From contig JARIHC010000004.1 of the NCBI GenBank assembly GCA_029288485.1, positions 186,001-250,000 of the forward strand: a stretch of 64,000 nt of DNA, written 5' to 3'. Both the position numbers and the translations under genes were made by a program. Within the stretch, counting starts at the first letter, position 1. Every line of letters starts with the position of its first letter. Origin of the DNA: Candidatus Saccharimonadota bacterium (GTDB taxonomy: Bacteria > Patescibacteriota > Saccharimonadia > Saccharimonadales > UBA4665). Below the pieces are notes generated by a model, which ran no database searches, was not told the origin of the DNA, and worked only from the letters and a program-made list of their open reading frames with translations. Positions 50,158 to 59,311 of this stretch are shown here, in pieces.

Positions 50158-50958
50158 ATGGAGTTGTCATCCATCCGATCATACTCTCGTATGCCGGACC
50201 AGTTATTGGGCGCGGCCTTTGCTCAAGATCACGGCGACATCCAAGCAGCAGTAAGCAAAGTTGATCAGCTTAATGACCAAGCCGCTTCACTACTTCTAGA
50301 GCCCTGGGAGAGCGACCCTAGATATACCGTACGAGGACTACGAATTGCGGCTATGTACGCCTGTGCACCTAGCTTACGCACAGTGGCTAGCTCTCAAGCG
50401 CATAAAATTAGCACAGCTCAAGAAGTTGCAGATAACATGCAGGACATGTGCGCCCACTTGGTATCACCCCGTTTCGAGGTTGTAAAAGAAAAGCCCGAAC
50501 ATAAGGCTCAACTTATTGGCCAGCTTAGCGAGATCGCGGTGCTTGCAGCTATGTGGTGGGGCGTCGCTAACGGCTACAGAGACGAAAGAAGTTACATGCT
50601 GCCGGCCACCAAAAAAGAAGATGTAGGATATAGCAAGGGTGGCTATAAGTTCGCGGCAGACTTAGTTTTGCGCCAGAAGAGCGGTAAGAAACAATTTATT
50701 CAGGTGAAAAACGGTTATTCAAGAAGTGCTAAGCGGGCAATTGAGTTTCATCACCCTGAATTAGCCATAGTAATAGTCAACGACCTCGCAGAAAGTAGTT
50801 CGTCCGGACCAGCGCCATTACTTAAAGCCGTTGCCAGCAATCACCGATCCGTGCTAGAAGTCGCCAACCAAAAGATTGACGACAGATTGAGTACTGCCAG
50901 CAAAAGGGGCGTAGAACACCGCAGACAGTCAAGGTCGCAGCAAGTAGCGCTTGCTTAA
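50158..50958 (+). CDS. PD-(D/E)XK nuclease-like protein
   Basis: The 266-residue protein is not a recognised family member, but residues about 120-185 fit a PD-(D/E)XK core: GQLSEIAVLAAMWWG (glutamate on the first helix), KFAADLVLRQ (aspartate) and KQFIQVKNG (QxK). A helical region precedes it and a basic, disordered tail follows. TATACT touches the ATG at 50158, so either that box is not the promoter or the true start lies downstream (TTG 50164 or ATG 50191). It could be a repair or restriction-type nuclease; this is inferred from motif spacing only. Confidence 0.5.
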   Translation: MELSSIRSYSRMPDQLLGAAFAQDHGDIQAAVSKVDQLNDQAASLLLEPWESDPRYTVRGLRIAAMYACAPSLRTVASSQAHKISTAQEVADNMQDMCAHLVSPRFEVVKEKPEHKAQLIGQLSEIAVLAAMWWGVANGYRDERSYMLPATKKEDVGYSKGGYKFAADLVLRQKSGKKQFIQVKNGYSRSAKRAIEFHHPELAIVIVNDLAESSSSGPAPLLKAVASNHRSVLEVANQKIDDRLSTASKRGVEHRRQSRSQQVALA

Positions 50959-50986
50959 AGGGAGTAAGAATTAAAGGAGGTAGCAG

Positions 50987-51766
50987 ATGAAATGGCCGGA
51001 AACTCTAACAGTTGTACGACATGGCGAGTCAGCCTATAACGCCCTCAAGAAAGCCAGAGAACAAGATCCGCGCTACGCTGATTTCAAACGCGCCTTCAAT
51101 CGCCGCCGCAAAAATCCTGAAGTCGCTAAGGCAATGGCCGAAGAACTGGTAAGAGACGGCACTTTTTCACTCGGCGTTGGCGACCATGATACGCCGCTGA
51201 GCGAAAAAGGGCATGAGCAAGCCAGAATTACCGGCAAAAAATTAGCAAAGATGATTGATCTGCCGGATGTAATTTTCGTTTCACCTTACGAGCGCACCCG
51301 GGAAACATTGGCATCTATGGCAACTGCGTGGCCGGAACTTGGCGAGGTAAAAGTGGTAGAGGAAGAGCGGTTGCGCGAGCAAGAACACGGCACCGCGTTA
51401 CTCTATAACGATTGGCGAATCTTCCAGCTTATGCATCCTGAGCAAGAAATACTACGCGACCGGGAGGGACCTTACTGGTATCGCTATCCGCAGGGTGAAA
51501 ACGTCCCGGACGCCAGAGAGCGTAACCGCTCATTGCTCGGCACGACGACACGAGATTACAGCGATAAAGACGTTATGTGGGTAGGACATCATTTGTCAAT
51601 TCTGTCTACGAGAGCTAATTTGGAGCGTTTCGGCGCCGATGAGTTCATAAGATTGGATGACGAAGAAAAACCCGTCAACTGCGGCGTGACTATCTACCGC
51701 GGCGACCCGGACCTTGGCCAGAACGGTCGGTTAGTCCTAGATGTTTATAACCAGCAGTTGTATTAA
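50987..51766 (+). CDS. Histidine phosphatase (phosphoglycerate mutase-like) family protein
   Basis: The 259-residue protein has the RHG motif (LTVVRHGESAYN, residues about 6-17), a second arginine in FVSPYERTRETL near 105, an acidic EEERLREQEHG segment near 125, and the distal histidine in MWVGHHLSIL near 200. It acts on an unknown phosphorylated small molecule or protein. AAAGGAGG before the ATG is one of the strongest ribosome-binding sites in the window. It is longer than typical members because of an insert around residues 25-60. Confidence 0.8.
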   Translation: MKWPETLTVVRHGESAYNALKKAREQDPRYADFKRAFNRRRKNPEVAKAMAEELVRDGTFSLGVGDHDTPLSEKGHEQARITGKKLAKMIDLPDVIFVSPYERTRETLASMATAWPELGEVKVVEEERLREQEHGTALLYNDWRIFQLMHPEQEILRDREGPYWYRYPQGENVPDARERNRSLLGTTTRDYSDKDVMWVGHHLSILSTRANLERFGADEFIRLDDEEKPVNCGVTIYRGDPDLGQNGRLVLDVYNQQLY

Positions 51767-51820
51767 ATTAAGGAAAGTTCTTTTCGAAGCTTAGACGACC
51801 GGTAGCTTTAGCGGCTGCAT

Positions 51821-52156
51821 TTAGTAGCAGTTTGTTGAGGCGTAATCGCCAAAACCATAGGTACTACAATGCGTAGGGGCGTAGCTGTTGCTACCATTCA
51901 CACCATTAGCTCCACTAAAACCACGCGGACCCATTGCGCCACTATCACCTTTATCGCCCTTGTCGCCTTTCAGTTCTTCTTTGTGAGCTTGTGCGTAACT
52001 ATCGACCTGAGCCGGAATACTGCTTAGGGCTACTAGGCTCAAACCAGCTGCAACCAGACTTACAAATAGCGTTACAATGCACAGCGCCACTAGCCACTTA
52101 GGTGATTGTGGTTTGGTTTTCGCATGTCTAACGTTTTTCTCTACTGGCAATTTCAT
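51821..52156 (-). CDS. Membrane-anchored collagen-like protein
   Basis: The 111-residue protein has a basic cytoplasmic start, a membrane helix (residues about 22-45), a short helical stalk and then nine G-X-Y triplets (GDKGDKGDSGAMGPRG onward, residues about 65-91). The end carries two cysteines (THCSTYG and NCY). Collagen-like triplets form triple helices and are common in surface fibres. It is encoded 12 nt after a membrane protein gene on the same strand and is probably co-transcribed. Confidence 0.65.
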   Translation of the reverse strand: MKLPVEKNVRHAKTKPQSPKWLVALCIVTLFVSLVAAGLSLVALSSIPAQVDSYAQAHKEELKGDKGDKGDSGAMGPRGFSGANGVNGSNSYAPTHCSTYGFGDYASTNCY

Positions 52157-52168
52157 TCTTAAACTCCC

Positions 52169-52954
52169 TTAATTCAATTCGTTTCGTCCAGCAAGTACGG
52201 CAACTAGAATGAGAGCAGCTAAAATCATTAGAGCCGCTAGAAGTACCCATCCAAGTATTCTCCGTGCTCTTTTACGCTTCGGCTCCTCTGCAAGCCATTG
52301 CCGGTCGGAAACAAAAGCTTTCGCTCCCAGCTCTTCATACTCTTTGAGTTTTTTATTCATTCTCCAGAATTCAATGTCTATGAGTATAGGTATAAGTCCA
52401 AGACATAGGGGCAAGGTTGCTATGGCGGCTGCTTTTACTAACCCGCGGCTCGGCACTTTCTCCGGCTTAAGCTTAGTGGCCAAGACCCCATAAAATACTG
52501 CCCACGGTATAAAGTAAATTGACAATACGGAGATAATCGCCATTATAATAGCGGATGAGCGCTGGCCCTTAATCAGCGCCTGTAGCTCTAGCGGCGGCAT
52601 ATGGCCCGAGGGACTGCTTATCGAAGGGTCCTCATTTTTGAGTTGCTTTTTCAGCTCTTCGGCCCTGAGGTAGCTGCTGCCATGAGTTTCGACAGCTTGA
52701 TTTATGAAGTCAAGTGACTCAGCGTCATCGCCATTAAAATAATGTATGATTGCTTGCAGCTCATAAAGTTTATAAACTTCTGTACCGATTTTCTCGTTGT
52801 ATTGATACTTATCCGCAAGTGTATCTAGATGCTTTTGGGCATTGTCGAGTAAATCTAGGTCGAGTTCGCCTTCGGTAGCTTTTTCTATTCTATCCTCAAG
52901 GGCTTTGACTTGCTTGATGTAATTTTGCTGGATTTTTGAGCGCGCTAATTCCAT
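52169..52954 (-). CDS. TPR-like protein with C-terminal membrane helices
   Basis: About 261 residues from the ATG at 52954, preceded by GGGGAG about 10 nt upstream. The in-frame sequence further upstream is the antisense-free reading of tRNA-Leu and is not protein. Residues about 1-110 are helical with a TPR-like pair (YELQAIIHYFNGDDAESLDFINQAVE). Two or three membrane segments follow (about 130-190), then a charged loop and a last helix (about 235-258). The family is not recognised. Confidence 0.6.
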   Translation of the reverse strand: MELARSKIQQNYIKQVKALEDRIEKATEGELDLDLLDNAQKHLDTLADKYQYNEKIGTEVYKLYELQAIIHYFNGDDAESLDFINQAVETHGSSYLRAEELKKQLKNEDPSISSPSGHMPPLELQALIKGQRSSAIIMAIISVLSIYFIPWAVFYGVLATKLKPEKVPSRGLVKAAAIATLPLCLGLIPILIDIEFWRMNKKLKEYEELGAKAFVSDRQWLAEEPKRKRARRILGWVLLAALMILAALILVAVLAGRNELN

Positions 52955-53008
52955 TATTATAAATCTCCCCAGATTCACTTCACGGTGCATTTCTGAAAAA
53001 ATCAGAAT

Positions 53009-53093
53009 TGGTGGGCGAGGAGGGAATCGAACCCTCAATCCGTTAGGAACACGATTTTGAGTCGTGCGCGTATACCAGTTCCGCCACTCGCCC
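53009..53093 (-). tRNA. tRNA-Leu (CAA)
   Basis: On the minus strand the acceptor GGGCGAG pairs with CTCGCCC, the anticodon loop is CTCAAAA (anticodon CAA), a long variable arm is present and the T-arm is GAGGGTTCGATTCCCTC. The discriminator is A and CCA is encoded at 53009-53011. Confidence 0.95.
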
Positions 53094-53143
53094 TCAGACA
53101 TAAACCGCTTGTGTAAACGGTAGGTTACAAGGGGTAATTGTAC

Positions 53144-53187
53144 TATAATTGACTGCGTAGAGCCAGCTAAAGGCTCGTGTTATTGTT
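53144..53187 (+). promoter_or_regulatory. Sortase gene promoter and leader hairpin
   Basis: TATAAT (53144-53149) is followed by a leader of about 30 nt containing the inverted repeat GAGCC-AGCTAAA-GGCTC (53160-53176). There is no Shine-Dalgarno sequence before the ATG at 53188. Confidence 0.45.
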
Positions 53188-54444
53188 ATGGCTACAAACC
53201 AATCGCGCTCACCAGACAAACATAAGTCCCAGACAGATAAGTCTGAGGATTCGAGTGCCAAAATAGCTGCGGGTATTATCCGTGAAAAGGTTGCTCGCTT
53301 GTACAGCAAAGAGCCCGACGCCAAACAAGAATTAACCAAAGTTGAAACTGTGCCCAGACGCAGCAAGCATCAGAAGTTTATGCATGAACTTAGTACTTCA
53401 GGTAAAGACCTGGCCGCTATCCAAACAGAGTGGCACAAGTATTATCAAGGTCTTACTAGCCGCGAAAAACACGAAGTTTGGCATGAATTTTACGCAAGTC
53501 AACCGGCGCTTGAAAACCGCACAGATAACCCCCAAACTTTGGCGGAGCATAAGCACGAGGCAGTCCGGCCTAACCGTAAGCTGCGCGAGGCTCGCAGCAA
53601 ACAAGAGGTAGGGGCTGCGCTGCGCGAAAAAGTTACAGCCGGCGGCCAACTAAAAGCCAAGCATCATTTGCAGTCGTTGTTGTTCGGACTGGCTATCGGC
53701 TTGATTGTGGTAATTGTTTTTCTATTTGGTTTCTTTAACGAAGTGGTGATTGCGCCTTTCATACAACCTAGTCGAGCAGCCACAGCTACGCCGCTGATCG
53801 TCAACAGCGGCAGCATCAGCCCGACCGCCACGCCAGAAGTTATTATTCCTAAAATCAACGTTGAGATTCCGGTTGATTACTCGCAAACTACCACCAACGA
53901 AGCAGATATAGAAAACGCCCTGGAAAGCGGCGTGGTGCATTATCCAACTACAGCTCGGCCCGGCCAGAACGGCAACGCGGCTTTCTTTGGCCACAGCAGC
54001 AATAACATATTCAATAAAGGCAAATACAAGTTTGCTTTTGTGCTGCTTCACGTACTGCAGAACGGCGACACCTTTTACCTGACTTATCAAAATAAGGTGT
54101 ACGCTTACAAGGTCATCAGCACAACCATCGTTGACCCAAGCAACGTAGGCGTCCTAGGGCCAGTTCCGGGTCAGGCTGCCACTGCCACACTGATAACTTG
54201 CGATCCCCCAGGCACAAGCTTGCACCGGCTAATTGTTGTCGGTCAACAAATTAGCCCAGACCCCTCGACTAACTCTCAGGCCTCCGCTAGCAACCAACCA
54301 GCCAGCAGCACTAACTTGCCGGGCAATGGGCCAACTCTATGGTCTCGCTTCGTTCGCACAGTCTGGGGCAAGCTGATAATTGCCGGGCTGCTTATAGCCC
54401 TGATTTACGCGGCAGTCCGTTGGACTATTGGTCCGCGGACGTAA
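53188..54444 (+). CDS. Sortase with long cytoplasmic N-terminal region
   Basis: The 418-residue protein has a charged, helical cytoplasmic N-terminus (about 160 residues), a membrane helix (about 165-190), an extracellular sortase domain (about 210-345), a Ser/Asn-rich linker and a second membrane helix near the end. The catalytic residues are visible: histidine in AAFFGHSS near 272, cysteine in TLITCDPPG near 333 and arginine in LHRLIV near 342. Two helices resemble class C/E sortases. Its likely substrate is the LPNTG protein at 25990. It overlaps the convergent PEGA gene by 20 nt. Confidence 0.85.
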   Translation: MATNQSRSPDKHKSQTDKSEDSSAKIAAGIIREKVARLYSKEPDAKQELTKVETVPRRSKHQKFMHELSTSGKDLAAIQTEWHKYYQGLTSREKHEVWHEFYASQPALENRTDNPQTLAEHKHEAVRPNRKLREARSKQEVGAALREKVTAGGQLKAKHHLQSLLFGLAIGLIVVIVFLFGFFNEVVIAPFIQPSRAATATPLIVNSGSISPTATPEVIIPKINVEIPVDYSQTTTNEADIENALESGVVHYPTTARPGQNGNAAFFGHSSNNIFNKGKYKFAFVLLHVLQNGDTFYLTYQNKVYAYKVISTTIVDPSNVGVLGPVPGQAATATLITCDPPGTSLHRLIVVGQQISPDPSTNSQASASNQPASSTNLPGNGPTLWSRFVRTVWGKLIIAGLLIALIYAAVRWTIGPRT

Positions 54445-55921
54445 GCAGAGGAGTTTGATTGAGATTGACTTGGCCGGCTGGAGTACTAGCTGCGGCGGGA
54501 GCAGACGCCAGCGTGTAAACAAACTTAAAATTCGGCGCGAAAGCTGGCAAGTAAGCCGGGCTGGCCGGGATCATGATTTGCTGGTTGGTGTCATCGTAAT
54601 CAAACATTATTAATTGGCCGCCAGTCACGTAAGTTAAGCGATTGCCATCCATCCAGGCCGCGTGCTGCTGCGGCGCATCAATTGGCTGCTGGGTAACGTA
54701 GCTGTAGCCTTTTTTATTCTCAATGTCATATACGCCGAACTGGTTACCGTTTTCGGCCATTATAAACTGCGCACTGTTAGAAAAGCTTACGAAGCTAGGC
54801 TGAGGAACGTGCAAGACTTGGGTCGGCACCAAAGCGTGGTCAGGCAATTTTTTGAGTTGCCCAACCGGATCTTTGTAAATGTAAGTTCGATCCAAATTGC
54901 TAGCGCCGGCCGCTACATAGAGCGTGCCGCTGTATTTGGTTAGGTCAAGTAGATATGTGCCACCGGCCGGGAAAGTGCGTTCCGGATAAACACGGTCGCC
55001 AATCTTCAGGCGCACCAGCACTTTCCCGGCCGGCGCGCCACTGTCTGTAGCGTAGAGCAGAGTATCGCTAGCATAAGACTGGTAGGCTAGAACGTGTTCT
55101 AACACTGTCACGGCTGCAGGAGCCGTTAAAGTAGCTTTTTGCAGCGCCAGAGTTTTAGCATCATACAAATAGTATTGGTCATATTTTTTATTGAGCAAGG
55201 TTAGCTTAGTTGGATTGGCCGATAAGACCTTATCAATATTCTGGGATTTGGCCAGGTCGGTTCTATCAATCAATATAAATTCGCTTTTGCCGTCGTAGTT
55301 ATGCTGCAGCACGACATGCTTATTATCGTCAGCCCATTCTTCCAACTGCCAGTTTTCACCAGGTGTTGCAGCTTTAGACAGGAGATTATCAGGAAGTCTG
55401 AGACTCTCGGCTGGTTTGTCGGGATTTTTTAAATCGTAAAGATTGAAATCTATCATAGAGCCAGGCTTTTGTATCAACAGCCAGCGGCGGTCTGGGCTTT
55501 GCGTAGCCAGCGGCGGCGAAGCAGCGTAGGATTGTATTTTTTTACTGGTCAGTTTTTTGGGTATCAAGAACGGATAATCAAAGTGCTGCACATCGCCGCC
55601 TTCCACTTCAATAGTGCGTTGCCAGTTGCGATAACCATCGCGAGTTAACTGAACGTGATAAATACCAGCCGGCAGGGAAACGCGGGCATTGGTCTGAGAG
55701 TTGTTAAGTTTGCCGTTAAGGTAAATATTAGCCGGGTCAGGCTGGCTGGATAAGAACACCAGTCCGCTCTGTATAACCGTACCGTTTTTGCCTATACCAA
55801 AACCATAAGCTTGGTATAGCAAAACCAACGTAGCAATTACGATACCAGCGGCTATTAATACATAGCCAATCCACAAGATAACACGGTGCCTGGCTTGTCT
55901 GGCGGGGTCTAAAAAATCCAT
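54425..55921 (-). CDS. PEGA-domain membrane protein
   Basis: The 498-residue protein has one membrane helix (residues about 15-38), a PEGA domain (about 52-122; FLSSQPDPANIYLNGKL and LPAGIYHVQLTRDGYRNW), and a large beta-propeller-like C-terminal region with repeated SPDRRWLL/SNSAQFIMAE-type strands. PEGA domains occur on surface proteins and may bind the cell wall or other proteins. TACACT lies 6 nt before the ATG, with no Shine-Dalgarno sequence. The beta-propeller reading is an inference from the repeated hydrophobic strands. Confidence 0.7.
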   Translation of the reverse strand: MDFLDPARQARHRVILWIGYVLIAAGIVIATLVLLYQAYGFGIGKNGTVIQSGLVFLSSQPDPANIYLNGKLNNSQTNARVSLPAGIYHVQLTRDGYRNWQRTIEVEGGDVQHFDYPFLIPKKLTSKKIQSYAASPPLATQSPDRRWLLIQKPGSMIDFNLYDLKNPDKPAESLRLPDNLLSKAATPGENWQLEEWADDNKHVVLQHNYDGKSEFILIDRTDLAKSQNIDKVLSANPTKLTLLNKKYDQYYLYDAKTLALQKATLTAPAAVTVLEHVLAYQSYASDTLLYATDSGAPAGKVLVRLKIGDRVYPERTFPAGGTYLLDLTKYSGTLYVAAGASNLDRTYIYKDPVGQLKKLPDHALVPTQVLHVPQPSFVSFSNSAQFIMAENGNQFGVYDIENKKGYSYVTQQPIDAPQQHAAWMDGNRLTYVTGGQLIMFDYDDTNQQIMIPASPAYLPAFAPNFKFVYTLASAPAAASTPAGQVNLNQTPLLTSADQ

Positions 55922-55980
55922 AAATTTAGTGTACTTTTAGTATGAGGGTACTTGCGCAACTCATCAAGAGGGTTTAGTAT

Positions 55981-56514
55981 GTGTATAAGTTAATTTTCAG
56001 ATACAGAAAAGACAAAACTGTGGGCAAAACCAATATCATAACCATTAACGACAGTCCGGCTCGCACCAGCAGGCGGCCAGCTAAGAAATTATCACGGCAT
56101 TCCCAGCAGCGCTCTCAAACCTTAATGCGGCGGGCAGTTAAAAAGCCTGGAGCTAGCTTAAAACGCCGTATCAGAGTCCAAGGCCACACCGACGCTTTAA
56201 TCGATCAACCACTATCTCGAGTTATGCCAAAAACTTCTTTTGGAAGCCCTGACCCCAAGCGCTTGCAGCGGGCCAGCAACGTTAAGAAGAGTCAGCTTAT
56301 TAGGCACTTTAACCTTGGCGAACCTGGTTTTGCTATCTCGGTTACTGTCACGAAGCCGGTTGTCGAGCCTATAAGTCTGCCGGTTTCAGCTGAACCAACA
56401 GCACCTACGCCAGATTTTTTGGAACAAGCTATCGAGCGGGCCACTAGCCACTTGGAGCCTGCGCCTAAAAAACCACGCAAGCATCTATTACACCTTAAGC
56501 GTAAACACGCCTAA
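55981..56514 (+). CDS. Basic hypothetical protein
   Basis: The 177-residue protein is very basic over its first two thirds (RTSRRPAKKLSRHSQQRSQ, RRAVKKPGASLKRRIRVQGH) and Pro/Ala-rich later, ending in a lysine/histidine tail. There is no signal peptide, but a short hydrophobic patch lies near residue 115. The start is uncertain: GTG at 55981 or GTG at 56020. The family is not recognised. Nucleic-acid or membrane-lipid binding would fit the charge, without direct evidence. Confidence 0.5.
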   Translation: MYKLIFRYRKDKTVGKTNIITINDSPARTSRRPAKKLSRHSQQRSQTLMRRAVKKPGASLKRRIRVQGHTDALIDQPLSRVMPKTSFGSPDPKRLQRASNVKKSQLIRHFNLGEPGFAISVTVTKPVVEPISLPVSAEPTAPTPDFLEQAIERATSHLEPAPKKPRKHLLHLKRKHA

Positions 56515-56541
56515 GTACTCGCTCCTTTTCGCCTTTTCTCT

Positions 56542-56547
56542 TATAAT
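56542..56547 (+). promoter_or_regulatory. -10 box of gltX
   Basis: A perfect TATAAT lies 7 nt before the gltX ATG. There is no Shine-Dalgarno sequence, so the message is probably leaderless. Confidence 0.6.
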
Positions 56548-56554
56548 AAACCAG

Positions 56555-57961
56555 ATGAAACCTGCCCGAACCCGTTTCGCACCCAGTCCGACTGGATTTC
56601 TACACGTTGGCGGCGTTCGCACCGCGCTGTTTGCCTGGCTAGTTGCCAAGCAAACCGGCGGCCAGTTTATACTGCGCATTGAAGATACCGACAAAGTCCG
56701 CGAAGTAGCCGGCAGCATAGACCACATTCAGGATAGCCTTAAGTGGGTTGGAATTAACTGGGACGAAGGGCCGTTAAAGCAATCAGACCGCCTAGACATT
56801 TATAAGCAATGGGCCGACAAGCTGGTAGCGGCGGGCAGAGCATATGCCGATCCGTATTCTCCAGAAGAACTACAAGCCTTTCGCGGTCAAGCTAAGGCCG
56901 CAAAGAAACCTTTTTTATTCCGGGACCACCGGCCGGATAATCCGCCAAAGTGGGATGGCAAGCAACCGCTCAGATTCAAATCCGAGCCAAAAGATTACCA
57001 CTGGACCGATGCCGTCATGGGCGAGCTCAGCACTGGCCCGGAAGTTATCGACGACTTTATAATTATGAAATCCGACGGCTACCCGACCTACAATTTCGCC
57101 CACATAGTAGACGACGCCGAAATGAACATCACACACGTTATCCGCAGCCAAGAGTTTATAGCTTCAGTGCCAAAATACCTGAACTTGTACGAAGCGCTTG
57201 GCCTCTCACCGCCGATTTTAGCCTCGCTGCCATACGTAATGGCGCCAGCCGGCAACAAGAAGCTCAGTAAGCGCGATGGCGCCAAAGACATTTTGGATTA
57301 CGCCCAAGAAGGGTTCTTACCAGAAGCAATGATCAACTTTTTGGCTACGCTTGGCTGGAATGACGACACTGAGCAAGAAATATTTAGTGCCGATGAACTT
57401 ATTAAAAAGTTTGACTTAAATGAAGTTCACAAAGGCGGCGCGCACTTCGATGAGCGCCGGCTCGTATGGATGGACGGGGAATGGATACGGGGGGAAATTG
57501 AGTTCGATGACCTGTACAAACGCTCCAAAGATTTCTGGCCTCAGTCGGCCGCTGGCTACGATGATGATTACAAGCAAAAAGTGCTCGGCGTAGTCCGCGA
57601 ACGGCTAAAATTCTTTGCTGAGCTACCAGAACTTAGCTCGTTCTTTTTTGAAGACCTGCCAGTTGACCCGGAACTAATTAGCAGCCACAAGCAGCTTAAA
57701 AAACTCCCGGCAGATGAATTAAAGAACTTGCTTGAAAGCGCCCGCTCAAGTCTGGAGGAAAGTGACTTTAACATCGATGATTTAACCAAGCGGCTGAATA
57801 ATTTGCTAGAGCAAACCGCTCAAAAGCCGGCTGTATTATTCAGCCTGATCCGCATTGCCACCACGCAGGCACCGGCCAGTCCGGGGTTAGCCGACACGCT
57901 AGCGGTGCTCGGAAAAGACCGCAGCCTAAAGCGCATCGATGCCCAGTTAAAGACCCTTTGA
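56555..57961 (+). CDS. gltX: Glutamate--tRNA ligase
   Basis: The 468-residue protein charges tRNA-Glu, and in bacteria without glutaminyl-tRNA synthetase also tRNA-Gln. FAPSPTGFLHVGGVRTALFAW at the N-terminus contains the HIGH-type motif (HVGG), and KKLSKRDGA near residue 238 is the KMSKS-type motif. RIEDTD near 40 and the HVIRSQEFIASVPKYLNLYEALG segment near 195 are typical of class I GluRS. A complete C-terminal anticodon-binding region is present. A tRNA-Glu gene lies 6 kb away. Confidence 0.93.
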   Translation: MKPARTRFAPSPTGFLHVGGVRTALFAWLVAKQTGGQFILRIEDTDKVREVAGSIDHIQDSLKWVGINWDEGPLKQSDRLDIYKQWADKLVAAGRAYADPYSPEELQAFRGQAKAAKKPFLFRDHRPDNPPKWDGKQPLRFKSEPKDYHWTDAVMGELSTGPEVIDDFIIMKSDGYPTYNFAHIVDDAEMNITHVIRSQEFIASVPKYLNLYEALGLSPPILASLPYVMAPAGNKKLSKRDGAKDILDYAQEGFLPEAMINFLATLGWNDDTEQEIFSADELIKKFDLNEVHKGGAHFDERRLVWMDGEWIRGEIEFDDLYKRSKDFWPQSAAGYDDDYKQKVLGVVRERLKFFAELPELSSFFFEDLPVDPELISSHKQLKKLPADELKNLLESARSSLEESDFNIDDLTKRLNNLLEQTAQKPAVLFSLIRIATTQAPASPGLADTLAVLGKDRSLKRIDAQLKTL

Positions 57962-57991
57962 AGCAGACTAGTTTAAAACCATAAGCGTTGA

Positions 57992-57997
57992 TATAAT
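57992..57997 (+). promoter_or_regulatory. -10 box of the DUF3048 gene
   Basis: A perfect TATAAT lies 6 nt before the ATG at 58004, again without a Shine-Dalgarno sequence. Confidence 0.6.
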
Positions 57998-58003
57998 ACG
58001 CCT

Positions 58004-59308
58004 ATGGATAGTGACATCAGGCCGCCAAAGCGGCTGGATAAGTCTCTGCCCGAGGAACCTGAGACTATCCCGGCAGACGACAAAACCGAAACATTTAAAA
58101 CTCCCGAGGAGGCCGCCGCTCAAGACGATATAGGCGAGCAGCCGCCAGCTTCAGAGGCGCACGCCAATGCCGAGGACGCGTCTTTAGAGCCAGATGAATC
58201 CCTGGAAGAGTCAGACAAATCAATGCCCAAAAAAACATCCCGATGGAAAAAGTGGAATGCCTTTAATCGCTTAAACTGGCCGCCTGGCAAAAAAGAGTGG
58301 GCTATTTTTGTAGTCGCTTTGCTGCTAATTGCCGGCGGCGTATTCTGGTGGTTGCACAATAAAAAACCGGCTACCCTCAAGCCTATTCCTAAAGTTACCA
58401 GTACTAGCAAAACCGTACAGTCAACGCTCACCGGCCTGCCCGTCGACCCCAGCGTTAATAGCCGTACTGTCACCGGCGTAATGATAGAGAACAGTCTGCC
58501 GGCCCGCCCACAAGCCGGTCTTGGGCAGGCCGGCGTTGTTTTTGAGGCTGTAGCCGAAGCCGGCATCACGCGCTTTTTGGCACTCTACCAAGACACCGCG
58601 CCAAACAACATCGGTCCAGTGCGAAGCGCCCGGCCATATTACGTGCAATGGAATCTTGGCTTTAACGCCGGTTATGCTCATGTTGGCGGTAGCCCCGAAG
58701 CTTTAAACGACATCAAAGACTGGAACGTGCGCGACTTAAACCAGTTTTATAACGGTAGTTCGTATCACCGAATTAGCAGCCGGGCGGCGCCTCATAATGT
58801 GTATACCAGCATCGCCGCGCTTAACAAACTTGAAGTCGATAAGGGCTACACTACCAGCAAATACACTGGCTTTGCCCGCAAGAAGAAGGCCTATCGGCCC
58901 AAGAATCAGGCTGTCACAGCCGCTAAAATTAATTTCAATATATCTGGCGCGGAATATAACGTGCATTATGATTTTGACGCTAAAACCGATAGCTATGCAC
59001 GAAGCGAAGGCGGCGCTCCGCAGATGGATTCCAACACTAACCAGCAAATCAAGCCAGTGGTTGTGATTGCCTTAATCATTCCGTACAACCTGAAAAGCGA
59101 TGGCTACCATTCCAATTACGGCATTGTAGGCACCGGTCAGGCGATCGTTTTCCAGGATGGCCAGGCTATAAAAGCCACTTGGACGAAAAAGAGTAATACC
59201 GACCAGTTAACCTTTAAGGATGAGCAAGGCAAAGTTATTAGACTCAATCCCGGCTCCACTTGGTTAACTGCCGTTACTGGCATCGATAAGGTCGCTTATT
59301 CGCCGTAG
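58004..59308 (+). CDS. DUF3048-domain membrane protein
   Basis: The 434-residue protein has an acidic cytoplasmic start (about 80 residues), a membrane helix (about 102-120) and an extracellular DUF3048 (YerB-like) domain. Conserved-looking segments are VMIENSLPARPQAGL, VFEAVAEAGITRFLALY, IGPVRSARPYYVQW and AHVGGSPEAL. The domain's activity is not known in general. It lies 3 nt before the sensor kinase, suggesting one operon and perhaps a sensory role at the surface. Confidence 0.75.
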   Translation: MDSDIRPPKRLDKSLPEEPETIPADDKTETFKTPEEAAAQDDIGEQPPASEAHANAEDASLEPDESLEESDKSMPKKTSRWKKWNAFNRLNWPPGKKEWAIFVVALLLIAGGVFWWLHNKKPATLKPIPKVTSTSKTVQSTLTGLPVDPSVNSRTVTGVMIENSLPARPQAGLGQAGVVFEAVAEAGITRFLALYQDTAPNNIGPVRSARPYYVQWNLGFNAGYAHVGGSPEALNDIKDWNVRDLNQFYNGSSYHRISSRAAPHNVYTSIAALNKLEVDKGYTTSKYTGFARKKKAYRPKNQAVTAAKINFNISGAEYNVHYDFDAKTDSYARSEGGAPQMDSNTNQQIKPVVVIALIIPYNLKSDGYHSNYGIVGTGQAIVFQDGQAIKATWTKKSNTDQLTFKDEQGKVIRLNPGSTWLTAVTGIDKVAYSP

Positions 59309-59311
59309 GCC

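Noticed and set aside
52955-53101. N-terminal extension of the TPR-like protein
   Set aside because: The extra residues are a reading of the tRNA-Leu gene on the same strand plus spacer; the ATG at 52954 with its own ribosome-binding site is the better start.
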